Positions 1 through 9,789 are shown, counted from the first letter of the stretch. The stretch: DNA of 64,000 bases from an uncultured Lachnospiraceae bacterium (GCA_910584205.1 CAJUAA010000016.1:1-64000), one strand, 5' to 3'. A program made the numbers and translations. Notes: generated from the sequence alone by a model not told the origin.

Positions 1-59
1 ACAAACAAAATATCGGATTATCATGAAGAAATTAGATCCTCATGAATAATTCAGGCTCT

Positions 60-1720
60 TTATACATTTTGATCCTCTCTTTCTCCTTCCTGACTGCGAA
101 TATCCAGAACCCGGTCCAGAATCTGGATTCCGGTCGCCAGCATGGCATACTGATGTTTCACACTCTCTCCATGCAGTGGAATCATACTCAGAAACAGTAA
201 CGCTTCGATCAGTTCGATCTTCTCCCTGTCCGCCCCGATTTCTTCTGAAAAAACTTCCAGGAACAGTTCGTACAGTCTGTATTCCCGATTTCGGTCCAGA
301 ATCTGAAAATCGATCACCGCTCTGTCCCTGTCTGCTTCCAGACGGAACAGATCTTTTATGATAAAGTCATATTTCCCGTCCACGCTGTGAAACAGCTTGG
401 CCAGCTCATACCGCTGGTCCCCATAGATGTCATAGGTTCCAAATTTTCCTCTTGGGTCGATCACCTTGATAAAAGAAAAATTGCTGTCTATCATGATATT
501 GGAAAACACAAATCGCCGTGAATGATGTGAAAAACATCCACATCATACAATCTTGCAGGGATTTCCGACTCCAGAAGATGGCAAATCTGATCCAGAGACT
601 GATAACGTTTTCCATTGATCTGTAACGGCCTGTCAAAAAATGCAGAGAAGTATTCCTGGCCACGAAGCATATCCAGACGTTTCTTTGTTTTATCCAGATA
701 TACATCTTTCAATGCCGCATGCATATGGCCATCCTGCACGCTGTACCGTTTAAAATCGTTATAAATAAATCGGATCCTTCGAAAAATGTCCATCCACTGC
801 TGATAACTCAGATCGCCATACAGAAACAACTCATGCACAGTATGGTAAGAGTAATATTCCATAGCAATATGCAGATCCTCGTAACAGGTAGAATATGAAA
901 AAATCCTTGGCCTCACATATTCAATATCTGCCGGCAGTTTCAGATACCAGAGAATCTCTCCGATGAATTTTTCTTTATCATCACTGCGTTTTTGAAGTAT
1001 TCCTCTGTTTTTGTCAATCGTGATATGGTTAAATTCTCTGGCTTTGACTTCCAGTGTGGAATTGTAATATTTATCCACATGCCCGATATCAAACCAATTC
1101 TCCGTACACACCGCACACATCGGATGCAGTCTGCTGTAGGCCATCAGCGCATGATAAAAGCTGTTCATCTCTCCATTTTTTGCCTGAAGCGAACATTTCA
1201 GGCAGCGTTTAAAATCCGCCTCGTCCGACAGTCGAAATACGCCGACAAAAAGTTTCTGTCTGATCCTGGCATCCAGTCCGGTCTTTTTATCACACACTGA
1301 TGTGATGGTTCCATCTTCACAGTCAAAATAAGTCCACACATCCGACGGATAATCCTCCGAATAAAAGAAACTGTCCTCTGCATCCTGGGGCAGGCTGTCC
1401 ATAACAATCGTATCCGCAAAATTGATGATCACCGGCGTATGTCTATCCCCAAGTCCTGCATATATGGTATCCCCCAGATCCCCCAGACAATCCAGACATT
1501 GAAGACAGACCTTCTCTGATCGACAGGCCGAAAGCCGCCGTTCCACTTCTTCTGCCATCTCATAATACATAATCCGGATCGATTCTGCATCTTTCTCATA
1601 CTGTTCCATCAGATAATCAAACACTATCCCCTGTCCCACCGGATAGAGAATGGCCGGAAGCTTCCCAATGTTCTGCAGTTCCTCTGGTACAATCTTTGCA
1701 CTGGGAATCAATACATTCAT
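60..1720 (-). pseudogene. Nucleotidyltransferase-like / aminoglycoside-phosphotransferase-fold kinase, split by a frameshift
   Basis: The gene reads as two overlapping frames. The first part (about 491-1720) starts with a sugar-nucleotidyltransferase-like stretch (LIPSAK, LPAILYPVGQG) and continues into a kinase-fold domain, reaching the catalytic HGD motif just before a stop. The second part (60 to about 507) continues with SNIMID and VIDPRG, which supply the Asn and the metal-binding Asp of the APH/choline-kinase family. One extra base in the A-run at 503-506 (T-run on the coding strand) restores HGDLCFSN, the expected HGDx4N. The ATG at 1720 overlaps the stop of the upstream GT14 gene (ATGA), so translation is coupled. 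It probably activates or phosphorylates a sugar or polyol for surface glycan synthesis. Either the gene is broken or the assembly has a one-base error; the intact N-terminal half alone would lack a working kinase site. Confidence 0.72.
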
Positions 1721-2619
1721 CCCCATGCCCTGCATCCTTCTTCCACGTCCTGCTCCTCCAGCAGATCAATCAGGTCTTCTGAATATCCGCTTTGGAATTT
1801 TTTCGCATACAGGCAATTGCCTTCCATCAGTTTCCCATAATCTTCCTGACTCAGGATTTTGGCTCCTTTATCTTCCGGCAACCAGATAATTCGGAAAATA
1901 TCCTCCCTGCTCTCAACCGCATCCCGAAACCTGGAATGAAACAGAACAGTTGCTACATAAAAGTCGTCCGGTGCATGCATCCGCTGAAAATAATGATTGA
2001 ATCCTTTATTATATTTATAAAAATCCAGCAAATAAGAAGCACAGTCTCCTGACAGTGCCCATTTCGGCGCTATCCCGTAGAGATCGTACTTCTCTCCTCT
2101 GTAGATTACATAATCTTCTTTTCCCTTTTTTCCGCACTTTCTCAAGATTTTTTCATATATCTGAAAACATTTGCGGAGAATTCTGTGATCTCTGGACGCA
2201 TGGTAATACAAATGATCATACTGTTCTCCGCTCACAACATCCGCATGAATATATTCTCTGTGCGCATTCTCAAGAAAAAACGTCTCAATCTCCTCATCCG
2301 AACGAATGGGATAGTCAAGTCCTGTCAATAATACAAATCGATCATAGCGTTCCCTCTGAAACGCCTGTTCCATCATGGAAAAAGTCGCCTGAAGAATGGA
2401 ATATCCTCCCCATACAATCCGATACCGTTCTCTGGACAAAAAGACCCTGCCATTTCCATGTACGCCGGCAAGCGCCTGTCGGAAAGGTTCCAGATCTACA
2501 CTGGCATTAATATGCACAAAAACATCTGAAGTTCCGCACAGACGTGCTGCCAGGCGCTTCAGCTGTTCCGGGTCCATGTATGCAATGACCAAATATGCAA
2601 TTTTGAAATGTTTTTTCAT
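1717..2619 (-). CDS. GT14-type (core-2/I-branching) glycosyltransferase
   Basis: A 300-residue protein with the features of the Branch family (GT14): an N-terminal AYLVIAYMDPEQL strand, FVHINASVD, a RYRIVWGGYS segment, and FVLLTGLDYPIRS in the middle. It probably transfers an N-acetylglucosamine or related residue during capsule or exopolysaccharide assembly at the cytoplasmic face of the membrane. It has no signal peptide or membrane helix. GGGAGAAATACTG precedes the ATG at 2619. Its stop codon overlaps the start of the frameshifted nucleotidyltransferase/kinase gene, which places both in one transcription unit. Family assignment is fairly sure; donor and acceptor are unknown. Confidence 0.78.
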   Translation of the reverse strand: MKKHFKIAYLVIAYMDPEQLKRLAARLCGTSDVFVHINASVDLEPFRQALAGVHGNGRVFLSRERYRIVWGGYSILQATFSMMEQAFQRERYDRFVLLTGLDYPIRSDEEIETFFLENAHREYIHADVVSGEQYDHLYYHASRDHRILRKCFQIYEKILRKCGKKGKEDYVIYRGEKYDLYGIAPKWALSGDCASYLLDFYKYNKGFNHYFQRMHAPDDFYVATVLFHSRFRDAVESREDIFRIIWLPEDKGAKILSQEDYGKLMEGNCLYAKKFQSGYSEDLIDLLEEQDVEEGCRAWG

Positions 2620-2729
2620 CAGTATTTCTCCCTGTTTTTCGTCTTTTGTGTGACCATTTATTCCCTCTTGGGAATTATAACATACAATTTATATTTCAAC
2701 AAGGAGAGCGACAAGATTTTCTCTTTTTC

Positions 2730-3971
2730 TCAATCCCTCCGGAACAAATCCCTCGTATACACTTTCTCCTCCACGTCGTCCAGTTCCGTATCGTACCGGT
2801 TGGTGATCACGATTTCGCTGAGTTTCTTGAACTTTTCCAGGTCATTGACCACCAGGCTGCCGAAGAAGCGGCTGCCGTCCTCCAGAGTCGGCTCATAGAC
2901 GATCACCTCCGCGCCCTTTGCCTTAATCCGCTTCATGACGCCCTGGATGGAACTCTGACGGAAATTATCGCTGTCCGATTTCATGGTCAGGCGGTAGACG
3001 CCGATGGTCACATGTCTGCCCGGCATCCCGTTTCTTCCGTTGGCGCCGTCAAAATACCCTGCTTTCTCCAATACCCGGTCCGCCATAAAATCCTTCCTCG
3101 TCCGGTTGGCGTCCACGATGGCCTGAATCAGCTTCTCCGGCACGTCCTTATAATTTGCCAGCAGCTGTTTGGTGTCCTTCGGCAGGCAGTATCCGCCGTA
3201 TCCGAAGGAAGGATTGTTATAATGGGTGCCGATCCGCGGGTCCAGACAGACTCCGTCAATAATATTTCTGGTGTCCAGCCCATGGACCTCCGCATAGGTA
3301 TCCAGTTCATTAAAATACGATACGCGAAGCGCCAGAAACGTATTGGCAAAAAGCTTCACCGCCTCCGCTTCCGTAGACGCCATGAAAAGCGTCGGAATCT
3401 CTTTCTTAATCGCTCCTTCCTGCAGAAGCCCTGCAAAGAGCCGGGCCGCCTCTTCCAGCGCGCCTCCCCGCTCCGGCATTCCCACAATGATTCTGGACGG
3501 ATACAGATTGTCATACAGCGCCTTGCCTTCTCTTAAAAATTCCGGAGAGAACAAAAGCTTCGCCTCCGGAAACAGTTCCCGCATGCGCACAGTAAATCCC
3601 ACCGGAACCGTAGATTTGATCACCATCACCGCCTCCGGGCTGCATTCCCCCACCAGCCGGATCACCTGCTCCACCGAACTGGTATCAAAATAATTTTTCA
3701 CCGGATCGTAGTTGGTCGGCGTTGAGATAATGACAAAATCCGCATCCCCATACGCCTGCCGGGCGTCCGTCGTCGCCGTCAGGTCCAGTTCCCGACGTTC
3801 CAAATACTCTTCAATCTCCTGATCAATAATCGGGGATCGTCTCTGATTGATCTGATCCACCTTCTCCTGAATCACATCCACAGCCAGAACCCGATGGTTC
3901 TGCGACAGCAGGATTGCATTGGACAGTCCCACATAACCGGTTCCCGCTACTGCTATTGTATATTTTTTCAC
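2730..3971 (-). CDS. ugd: UDP-glucose 6-dehydrogenase family protein
   Basis: 413 residues, normal length for UDP-glucose/GDP-mannose dehydrogenases. It opens with the Rossmann motif AGTGYVGLS (residues 9-17), carries the STVPVG substrate loop near 120 and the catalytic cysteine in GYGGYCLPKDTK (Cys262). The family makes a double NAD-dependent oxidation of a UDP-sugar C6 alcohol to the uronic acid, here presumably UDP-glucuronate for the local polysaccharide. Translation starts at a GTG whose first bases overlap the stop of the upstream GT4 gene (GTGA at 3968-3971), so the two are coupled. UDP-N-acetyl-sugar dehydrogenases are close relatives, so the exact substrate is inferred. Confidence 0.9.
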   Translation of the reverse strand: MKKYTIAVAGTGYVGLSNAILLSQNHRVLAVDVIQEKVDQINQRRSPIIDQEIEEYLERRELDLTATTDARQAYGDADFVIISTPTNYDPVKNYFDTSSVEQVIRLVGECSPEAVMVIKSTVPVGFTVRMRELFPEAKLLFSPEFLREGKALYDNLYPSRIIVGMPERGGALEEAARLFAGLLQEGAIKKEIPTLFMASTEAEAVKLFANTFLALRVSYFNELDTYAEVHGLDTRNIIDGVCLDPRIGTHYNNPSFGYGGYCLPKDTKQLLANYKDVPEKLIQAIVDANRTRKDFMADRVLEKAGYFDGANGRNGMPGRHVTIGVYRLTMKSDSDNFRQSSIQGVMKRIKAKGAEVIVYEPTLEDGSRFFGSLVVNDLEKFKKLSEIVITNRYDTELDDVEEKVYTRDLFRRD

Positions 3972-5218
3972 AATCTTTCCGTCCTTTCTGAACTTTTCTT
4001 CAAATTTCTGTAAATTTCCTCAAAACGATTCAGCATGTTTTCTTCCGAAAAGACTGCTTCCACCCGCTCCCTGCTTTTTCTCCCTTTTTCCATCAATATA
4101 GTTTCATCTGCCAACGCATGCTGTATCGTCTCTGCCAGCGCCTCCGCACTGACCTCCGGCGCGATCCAGCCGCAGCTGCCGTCTATGAGCTCCGGCATCG
4201 TACACACCGGGAATGCCGCCACCGGCGTCCCGCACGCCATGGCCTCTATATTGGTCAGCCCAAACGTCTCATACACGGATGGATTTACCAGAAGATCCGC
4301 CATAGCATAAAATTCATTCAGTTCTCTCTGGGTATGCAGATACCCCAGATGCCGGATGGGAAATCTGGCCGTCAGCTCCTGCAGTGCACTGCTTTCCTGA
4401 CCGGCCACCAGAAGCAGGCAGTTTTCCGAGTCCGGAAGCAGGGCGAGCGCCTTCAAAAGATAGTCCATACCTTTCAGCGTCTTCTGAGGGTCCGCCGCTA
4501 TGAAACCAATGATACGCTTCGAAGCGTCCAGCCCATACCGGCGGCGGACTTCCTTCTTGTCCAGCGACGTCCAGACTCCGGCGTCCAGGCTGTTGTAGAC
4601 GCACATGCATTCCTGGCCTTTCAGATGAGACATCCGAAACTGTTCCTGCATCCATTTGGACGGAACGGTAAACAGGATCCGATGTTTTCGGAACGCGCTC
4701 TGTTTTTCCTGAAAAAGCCGGCGTGTCACATCTTTCCGAAGAGCCGGATAATTTCCCAGGCAGGGACAGTTCCCGCAGCCCTCTTTCCACCGGTCCGTGC
4801 AGCCGTGCGGGTAGGTACAGTGCCCCGTCATGGCCCAGAAATCGTGAAGCGTCCACACCATGGGACGCATCCCTGCCAGGCCCGCAATATCCCTGATCCC
4901 CAGAAAATTGTCATGGGGATTGTGGAGATGGATCACGTCGATCTTATATTTTTTTATAAACGAACGGATATACCAGTTCGTATACCAGATGGAAAGGCTC
5001 CGGTTCCCGTGATTTCCCGTGATCAGCCGGTTGAACAGCCTCATAAACAGCGAATGGTAAATGACATGCGCCCCCGGCGGCAGTTCGGAATTTCTTCTGT
5101 CATAGCTGACGATCTGATATACCTGATGCCCTCGTTTTCTCATGCCATGGAAAAGCTGCGACGCAACCTTTTCCGCACCCCCACACTGCCAGGTCGTATT
5201 CAGATATAATATATTCAT
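3968..5218 (-). CDS. Family 4 glycosyltransferase
   Basis: GT-B fold retaining glycosyltransferase. The N-terminus NTTWQCGGAEKVASQL is the usual GT4 acceptor-side loop, LHDFWAMTGHCTYP is typical of polysaccharide GT4 enzymes, and ETFGLTNIEAMACGTP near the C-terminus holds the EX7E motif. An in-frame extension upstream to 5320 is possible, but the ATG at 5218 begins MNILYLN, a natural GT4 start, and has AGGAGC about ten bases upstream; the extra 34 residues look non-conserved. It should add a sugar to a lipid-linked precursor in the cytoplasm. It lies directly upstream of ugd with a four-base overlap. Confidence 0.86.
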   Translation of the reverse strand: MNILYLNTTWQCGGAEKVASQLFHGMRKRGHQVYQIVSYDRRNSELPPGAHVIYHSLFMRLFNRLITGNHGNRSLSIWYTNWYIRSFIKKYKIDVIHLHNPHDNFLGIRDIAGLAGMRPMVWTLHDFWAMTGHCTYPHGCTDRWKEGCGNCPCLGNYPALRKDVTRRLFQEKQSAFRKHRILFTVPSKWMQEQFRMSHLKGQECMCVYNSLDAGVWTSLDKKEVRRRYGLDASKRIIGFIAADPQKTLKGMDYLLKALALLPDSENCLLLVAGQESSALQELTARFPIRHLGYLHTQRELNEFYAMADLLVNPSVYETFGLTNIEAMACGTPVAAFPVCTMPELIDGSCGWIAPEVSAEALAETIQHALADETILMEKGRKSRERVEAVFSEENMLNRFEEIYRNLKKSSERTERL

Positions 5219-5357
5219 GCCTTTTTCTGCTCCTGCATCCTGTCCGGCGGTTTCCCGCGGAACTTTCATGCCCCCCATTATAACGAATCTGGCCGTCGTT
5301 TGCAATTCTTTTACACACAATTCTCAGCCAGTTCCCACCCTCGAATAAAAACTACAC

Positions 5358-5401
5358 AAAAAAGCGTACAGTCCGTCTTCCGGTTTTCCTGTACACTTTT
5401 T
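5358..5401 (-). terminator. Intrinsic terminator of the unknown operon
   Basis: On the minus strand GTGTACAG pairs with CTGTACGC across a 17-base loop that can itself form a CCG/CGG hairpin, followed by a run of six T. It lies just downstream of the stop at 5433 and separates that operon from the glycosyltransferase genes. Confidence 0.75.
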
Positions 5402-5432
5402 CAAATTCCGTATCGCTGATTTTGTACTGCTG

Positions 5433-6458
5433 TCAACTGACCTGTACCATTTTTATATCGATCCGTCCCCAGACCTCATAAAGCCTGAAGCAAAAATCAG
5501 AATACCATTTTGCAAACAGACACTTTTCCTTAATCTGCCCTTCCAGCTCTTCCAGACAATGATCCATATGAAAAAATATCGGACTACTGTACTTTTCCAT
5601 GTTATCGATCCGAAAAGACAGTCTGGCATTCTCTCCGGTAAATATATGATACAGCTTTTCTATGTAGTCCAGAAGATAACAGGCATATTTTTTATTCACC
5701 AGATTGTCATAAAAAATAAAATCTGTCATTGTCTGGGAAGCGGACTCTTTGATTCTTTCTATTTCAATCAAAAATTCATTGATTTCTGATTGAAAAACAT
5801 GTGTGTCAAATGTTTTCTCCGCTTCCGTTTCCCGCCATTCCATCTGTCCTGCGATTTCCATACGTTTTTCAAACAGATCCTCCATCTGCGCAAAACGATG
5901 ATTGATCTGATCCAATACGCCTTTGACTCCGTCCGATCCCTGAGCAAGATAACTATTCACAATCCACATGATTCCTGAAAACATATTGTCAATCAGACTT
6001 TTGCCCCGCTGAAGATCAAAGAGCCCAAAATACAGTTCCGCATCCCGGTCCATGTAAACAGATCTCATATTGATGCATTCAACCAGAAAATTGCCATACA
6101 GGAGATTCCTCCTTACTTCTGACAGGAAATGGCCTTCCTTCTTTTCAATCAGTTTATAATCATCCTTCCCATATTCAAACTGTTTCAAAGAAATCAACTC
6201 TTTCCCTTTTATGAACTCCAGATCTTTTGTACAGCATATAATTCCTGAAAACACATTTTCATCCGAACAGTTCGTAATATAGGCTTCCGTTCCTGTTCTT
6301 ACAAATTTGTACTTTCTTTCCTCAAATACTTTTTCCAGCATTAGAAGTACTTCTGTCTTATCCAGGCACATAGTAAAACGACAATCCGTAATTTTCCCGC
6401 AGACATCGCCGGTCAACCGGTTATACATGGAAAAAATTATCTTCAGTTCATCTGTCAT
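5433..6458 (-). CDS. Hypothetical helical protein, last gene of the PRTase operon
   Basis: I do not recognise this 341-residue protein. It has no signal peptide or clear membrane helix. The second half is rich in Glu, Lys, Ile and Leu with a spacing that suggests long helices or coiled coil (roughly residues 165-250). The start lies only two bases after the stop of the phosphoribosyltransferase-like gene and has no obvious Shine-Dalgarno sequence of its own, which suggests translation by re-initiation. Obligate coupling to the PRTase-like protein suggests a partner or subunit. Base composition is AT-rich compared with the housekeeping genes further along. Confidence 0.7.
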   Translation of the reverse strand: MTDELKIIFSMYNRLTGDVCGKITDCRFTMCLDKTEVLLMLEKVFEERKYKFVRTGTEAYITNCSDENVFSGIICCTKDLEFIKGKELISLKQFEYGKDDYKLIEKKEGHFLSEVRRNLLYGNFLVECINMRSVYMDRDAELYFGLFDLQRGKSLIDNMFSGIMWIVNSYLAQGSDGVKGVLDQINHRFAQMEDLFEKRMEIAGQMEWRETEAEKTFDTHVFQSEINEFLIEIERIKESASQTMTDFIFYDNLVNKKYACYLLDYIEKLYHIFTGENARLSFRIDNMEKYSSPIFFHMDHCLEELEGQIKEKCLFAKWYSDFCFRLYEVWGRIDIKMVQVS

Positions 6459-6460
6459 GA

Positions 6461-8248
6461 TTAACCGCAGATTTTGTCCACTTCATCCAGAATATAGTTC
6501 AGGCACTTATTATTCCGATACTTTTTAAAAGAATGCAGAATATATTCTCCGTACTGTTTACCCAGCGGAATCGTGGATAATCTGCAAACCTCCTTTTCTA
6601 CATAAAAAATACCATTTTTCTTCATATAATCAATATATTTTCCCAGTAGTTTTTTCTTCCAGTCATCCAGCAGATAAACCGTTCTCTTTCTTGAAGCCCT
6701 TTGCTCCAACTCATAAAAACCATATAAAATTGGAAAATTCATATTTTCAAAAAACTTATAATTCTGTTCGCCTGCATGAATCACCGATTCCGTGCAGCTT
6801 TTCCCCTCCTGATTGATGATGGTTCTTTTCACGATTGTGCCTTTTCCCGAATCACATGCCGTCAGGCACGCCGCAAAAACCCGGTTGGGTGAAATTCCCA
6901 TCTTTTTGCTGACGTCATGAATCACAAACGACAGCGGATATCCCAGCAGTCTCTTTCTACCTGGCTTCTGTTCCAGAAATCGTTCTTCGTCCAGCTGCCC
7001 GTTGCATTGCAGAAGTCTTTCAATCAGTCCCTGCACTTCGTCCACGTTTTCATCACTGTTCCAGGACCGTTTCCCTTCAGCGTCTCTGACACTTTTCAGA
7101 TAATTTTTCACAACCTCATGGTATCGGCTTTCCAGTTCTCTGGAATCCGGTGTGAAATCCTCCACCTTTTTCTGTTCCAAAGAAAAATTTTTCAGAATCA
7201 GAAGCTTTTCTTCAATTCTTTTTTCATCCAGTATGTCTTTTTCCAGGATCCAGTCAGAAAAATTGTATGTTTCAATCTGTTTATCCCACTCCAGAAGACG
7301 TATTCCGGTCTTATGAAGGAACAGCATGGCCAACCAGCTGCTGATACAGTACTCGGCTTCCCGTACCCTGAATTCATATTCCTTCTGGATACCCTCCACT
7401 TTCTGCAAATATGATTTTCTCAACCCCAACGCTCTGAGTACCGCAGAAAGCTTTTCCACCTGTTCATCATTCATTGCGTTTAAATGCACATATGGAATCA
7501 AAATGGTCCGTTTGATATCCTCATAAAAATATACGCGGATGCAGCAGACATCGCACACCGGCAGTTCCCGAAAACGTTTCAGTTCCCTCCCTGCGTAGGA
7601 ATAAGCATACAGATTCATGTTTTTCATATCCAGACTGGATATGTCATAAAATTCTTCTTTTTCCTTTTTCCATGCGTCAATCAGCTGTCTGTGGGGAAGC
7701 TCAATATAAAAACAGGGAACATAGGCTATATACGGCCTTCCCGACATATAAAATGTTCTTACAATCTGATCCGAAAGCGCTTTTCGCTTCTGTTCTTCCA
7801 GATAGTAACGAACATGGATCTTATCTTCCAGCTGCTCCAGAAAGATACTTTTTTCTTTTTTTCTTCCATAGGATTCCAGCAAAATCATCGTATGCTTTGG
7901 AGCAATATGAAGCAGCTGTTCATATAAATCACTGATGGTACGTCCATGTATAATAATATCATCCGCTATAATAATTCTGGAGTAATCACCCTTTTGTATG
8001 TCGGGCTTTAAAACAGGAATCGCATTATTTGTAATAATTATTTTCTCATGCTGAAAAGGAATACCCATTTTCATATATTTTTCGCAGTTTAAATCATGAA
8101 ATACAAAAAAGAAATTAAAGAATTTACGGGCCATCAGTATTAAAAGATCGTACTCCATAAGATAAAGTTCCTCTACAAAGTCACAGATATCATTGATCTG
8201 TTCCTGCGGAAGATACCTGAGAATATTTTTTCTGATTATTTCTTCCAT
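6461..8248 (-). CDS. Phosphoribosyltransferase-fold protein of unknown function
   Basis: 595 residues from the ATG at 8248, which has GAGGGGGGAG upstream; a longer in-frame start at 8308 is less likely. Near residues 95-104 IIIADDIIIHGRTISD matches the PRPP-binding loop of type I phosphoribosyltransferases (two acidic residues, four residues, small/Gly, x, Thr). The remaining 480 residues are unfamiliar, cytosolic in character, and much longer than a salvage PRTase, so a metabolic role is unlikely. The gene overlaps the upstream membrane-protein gene by 59 bases and is followed after two bases by the helical protein, so the three are translationally linked. Large PRTase-fold proteins with extra domains occur in bacterial conflict and stress systems; that comparison is inference. 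Confidence 0.72.
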   Translation of the reverse strand: MEEIIRKNILRYLPQEQINDICDFVEELYLMEYDLLILMARKFFNFFFVFHDLNCEKYMKMGIPFQHEKIIITNNAIPVLKPDIQKGDYSRIIIADDIIIHGRTISDLYEQLLHIAPKHTMILLESYGRKKEKSIFLEQLEDKIHVRYYLEEQKRKALSDQIVRTFYMSGRPYIAYVPCFYIELPHRQLIDAWKKEKEEFYDISSLDMKNMNLYAYSYAGRELKRFRELPVCDVCCIRVYFYEDIKRTILIPYVHLNAMNDEQVEKLSAVLRALGLRKSYLQKVEGIQKEYEFRVREAEYCISSWLAMLFLHKTGIRLLEWDKQIETYNFSDWILEKDILDEKRIEEKLLILKNFSLEQKKVEDFTPDSRELESRYHEVVKNYLKSVRDAEGKRSWNSDENVDEVQGLIERLLQCNGQLDEERFLEQKPGRKRLLGYPLSFVIHDVSKKMGISPNRVFAACLTACDSGKGTIVKRTIINQEGKSCTESVIHAGEQNYKFFENMNFPILYGFYELEQRASRKRTVYLLDDWKKKLLGKYIDYMKKNGIFYVEKEVCRLSTIPLGKQYGEYILHSFKKYRNNKCLNYILDEVDKICG

Positions 8249-9107
8249 GCACGACTCCCCCCTCTTTGACCCGATAAGACTGATAAACGCTTTCCAGATA
8301 TTGTACATTTTGGGTTGCTTTTACATCAATGCAAACTGTCACTTCGTATAATTCTCCTTCTACAGTAAGCATTTTATAAACTCCCTCAATCTCTGATGCA
8401 ATGTATTTTGGATTTTTACGATAATGATTATTCAGAAGAGATTTTAGTTCCATTTCAAATGTATGGTCTTCCGTATCTTTATGCTTTATTCCCCGCACAT
8501 CCAGAATTGTCCCCACATGCCATCTGCCGGTTCCGTTCTGTCTTAAAATACATCGTACCGGCTCAACGCATCGGCAGCAAAAAGTATTCTCCGATATTTT
8601 CCACAAAATACTTTCACACCAGATTTCCCTGATACAGTTGTCATTGATGTCCCGAAAGTCAAATGTCAGATACATTCCATACTGCGGATTTCTGACAAGA
8701 TCCGGAAAATCTGTACGCCACACATCATCAAGCAGATCGTTCTCCGGAAAATTCTTCGGCACACATCCTTTTCCCGACTTCCAGAACAAATGTGCGCCAC
8801 AGGCAATACACTTTGGAAAACCGGAAATGCGCCTTAATTCTTGATCCTTCTGATAAATAATATGACTTTGATACAAAGTAACGCTTCCAAGCAGTGCGGC
8901 GGGAAGATAGCTGCCAAAAAAAGAAAACCAGCTGTCACCCGTAAAACGTGTAGGATACCATCGGAACAAACCCAAACTGTATATGATATCGTACACCAAA
9001 GGAAACAGCAATACCACAAAAATGATCTGAAGCACTGTCTTCCAGCCCTTCTTCCTCCTGTTTTTTCCTGTTTCCGGCACAATATTTTTGTATTTTATTA
9101 TACACAT
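8190..9107 (-). CDS. Two-helix membrane protein with CxxC motifs, first structural gene of the PRTase operon
   Basis: 305 residues from the ATG at 9107, which has AGGGAG ten bases upstream; an in-frame TTG at 9125 is an alternative. Two hydrophobic segments (about residues 25-48 and 61-85) should anchor the N-terminus. The rest is a soluble domain with CIACGAH and CCRC motifs that could bind zinc or form disulfides, and a C-terminal alpha/beta part. I do not recognise the family. Its end overlaps the PRTase-like gene. The layout suggests a membrane sensor or anchor for the PRTase-like protein, but no function can be read from the sequence. Confidence 0.72.
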   Translation of the reverse strand: MCIIKYKNIVPETGKNRRKKGWKTVLQIIFVVLLFPLVYDIIYSLGLFRWYPTRFTGDSWFSFFGSYLPAALLGSVTLYQSHIIYQKDQELRRISGFPKCIACGAHLFWKSGKGCVPKNFPENDLLDDVWRTDFPDLVRNPQYGMYLTFDFRDINDNCIREIWCESILWKISENTFCCRCVEPVRCILRQNGTGRWHVGTILDVRGIKHKDTEDHTFEMELKSLLNNHYRKNPKYIASEIEGVYKMLTVEGELYEVTVCIDVKATQNVQYLESVYQSYRVKEGGVVHGRNNQKKYSQVSSAGTDQ

Positions 9108-9170
9108 TCTTCTTCTCCCTGACAATGTTTTTTCAGCATATTCGGTATTCTTACGCCCATATTCAGAAAT

Positions 9171-9611
9171 TTATCCGCACCGTCCCATGATAAACGCCGC
9201 CACCACTTTCGGCGTCAGCGCCCGGCTCATCCGGATTCTTTCCTGGTTGGCCAGAATAATGTCGCTGCCCTGAATCCCTGTAATTTTACGCAGAGAGACG
9301 ATGCAGCTCTGGCTGCACCGGATAAAATGATACGAAGACAACTGCTTCATCTCATCTGTCAGACTCCCGTATTTTTCATAGATACCGGCCGTTGTACAGA
9401 TGCTAATCAGATGCCGGTTGATTTTTAAATAAAAAATATCATCGATGGGAATCCGGAATACAGCCGTTCTTGTTTTACAGATATACGCTTTCCTGTCATC
9501 CGCATAGGCCTCCAGCGCACGCTCCAGCCCCTCTTTTCCATACTGCTGCAGGAAAAAAAGAATCCTGTCCTTTAAATCCTTATCGTTTTTCCATTCGTCA
9601 TTCCAGTCCAT
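9171..9611 (-). CDS. LytTR-domain DNA-binding regulator
   Basis: 146 residues: about 45 N-terminal residues followed by a LytTR domain (TRTAVFRIPIDDIFYLKINRH, FIRCSQSCIVSLRKI, RIRMSRALTPKV). It lacks a receiver domain, so it is a stand-alone LytTR regulator as in many Clostridia. AAGGAG lies nine bases before the ATG. It sits 63 bases upstream of the membrane/PRTase/helical gene set on the same strand and is probably co-transcribed, suggesting that it controls that operon. A second LytTR gene starts divergently at 9790. Confidence 0.87.
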   Translation of the reverse strand: MDWNDEWKNDKDLKDRILFFLQQYGKEGLERALEAYADDRKAYICKTRTAVFRIPIDDIFYLKINRHLISICTTAGIYEKYGSLTDEMKQLSSYHFIRCSQSCIVSLRKITGIQGSDIILANQERIRMSRALTPKVVAAFIMGRCG

Positions 9612-9686
9612 TCGCCAGGCTCCTTTTTCCCTTTTTTCAATATTCTACCTATTCCCTGTATTTCCCTCCATATTTTTTACATATTC

Positions 9687-9702
9687 TGCGGTTAAAACCG
9701 CA
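9687..9702. promoter_or_regulatory. Perfect palindrome between divergent LytTR genes
   Basis: TGCGGTTAAAACCGCA is a perfect 16-base inverted repeat in the 178-base gap between the two divergent LytTR genes. It could be an operator or a short hairpin. LytTR proteins normally bind direct repeats, so binding by these two is not assured. Confidence 0.4.
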
Positions 9703-9789
9703 TATTTTGCATCTTTTTCCTGAAAACTGTCATAATTCGTCTGTTCAATCGTTTAATATACAGTACGATAAAAGGAGATCCCCTGTTTT

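Noticed and set aside
490..515. Programmed ribosomal frameshift in the kinase gene
   Set aside because: There is no slippery heptamer or downstream structure; a plain one-base indel explains it better.
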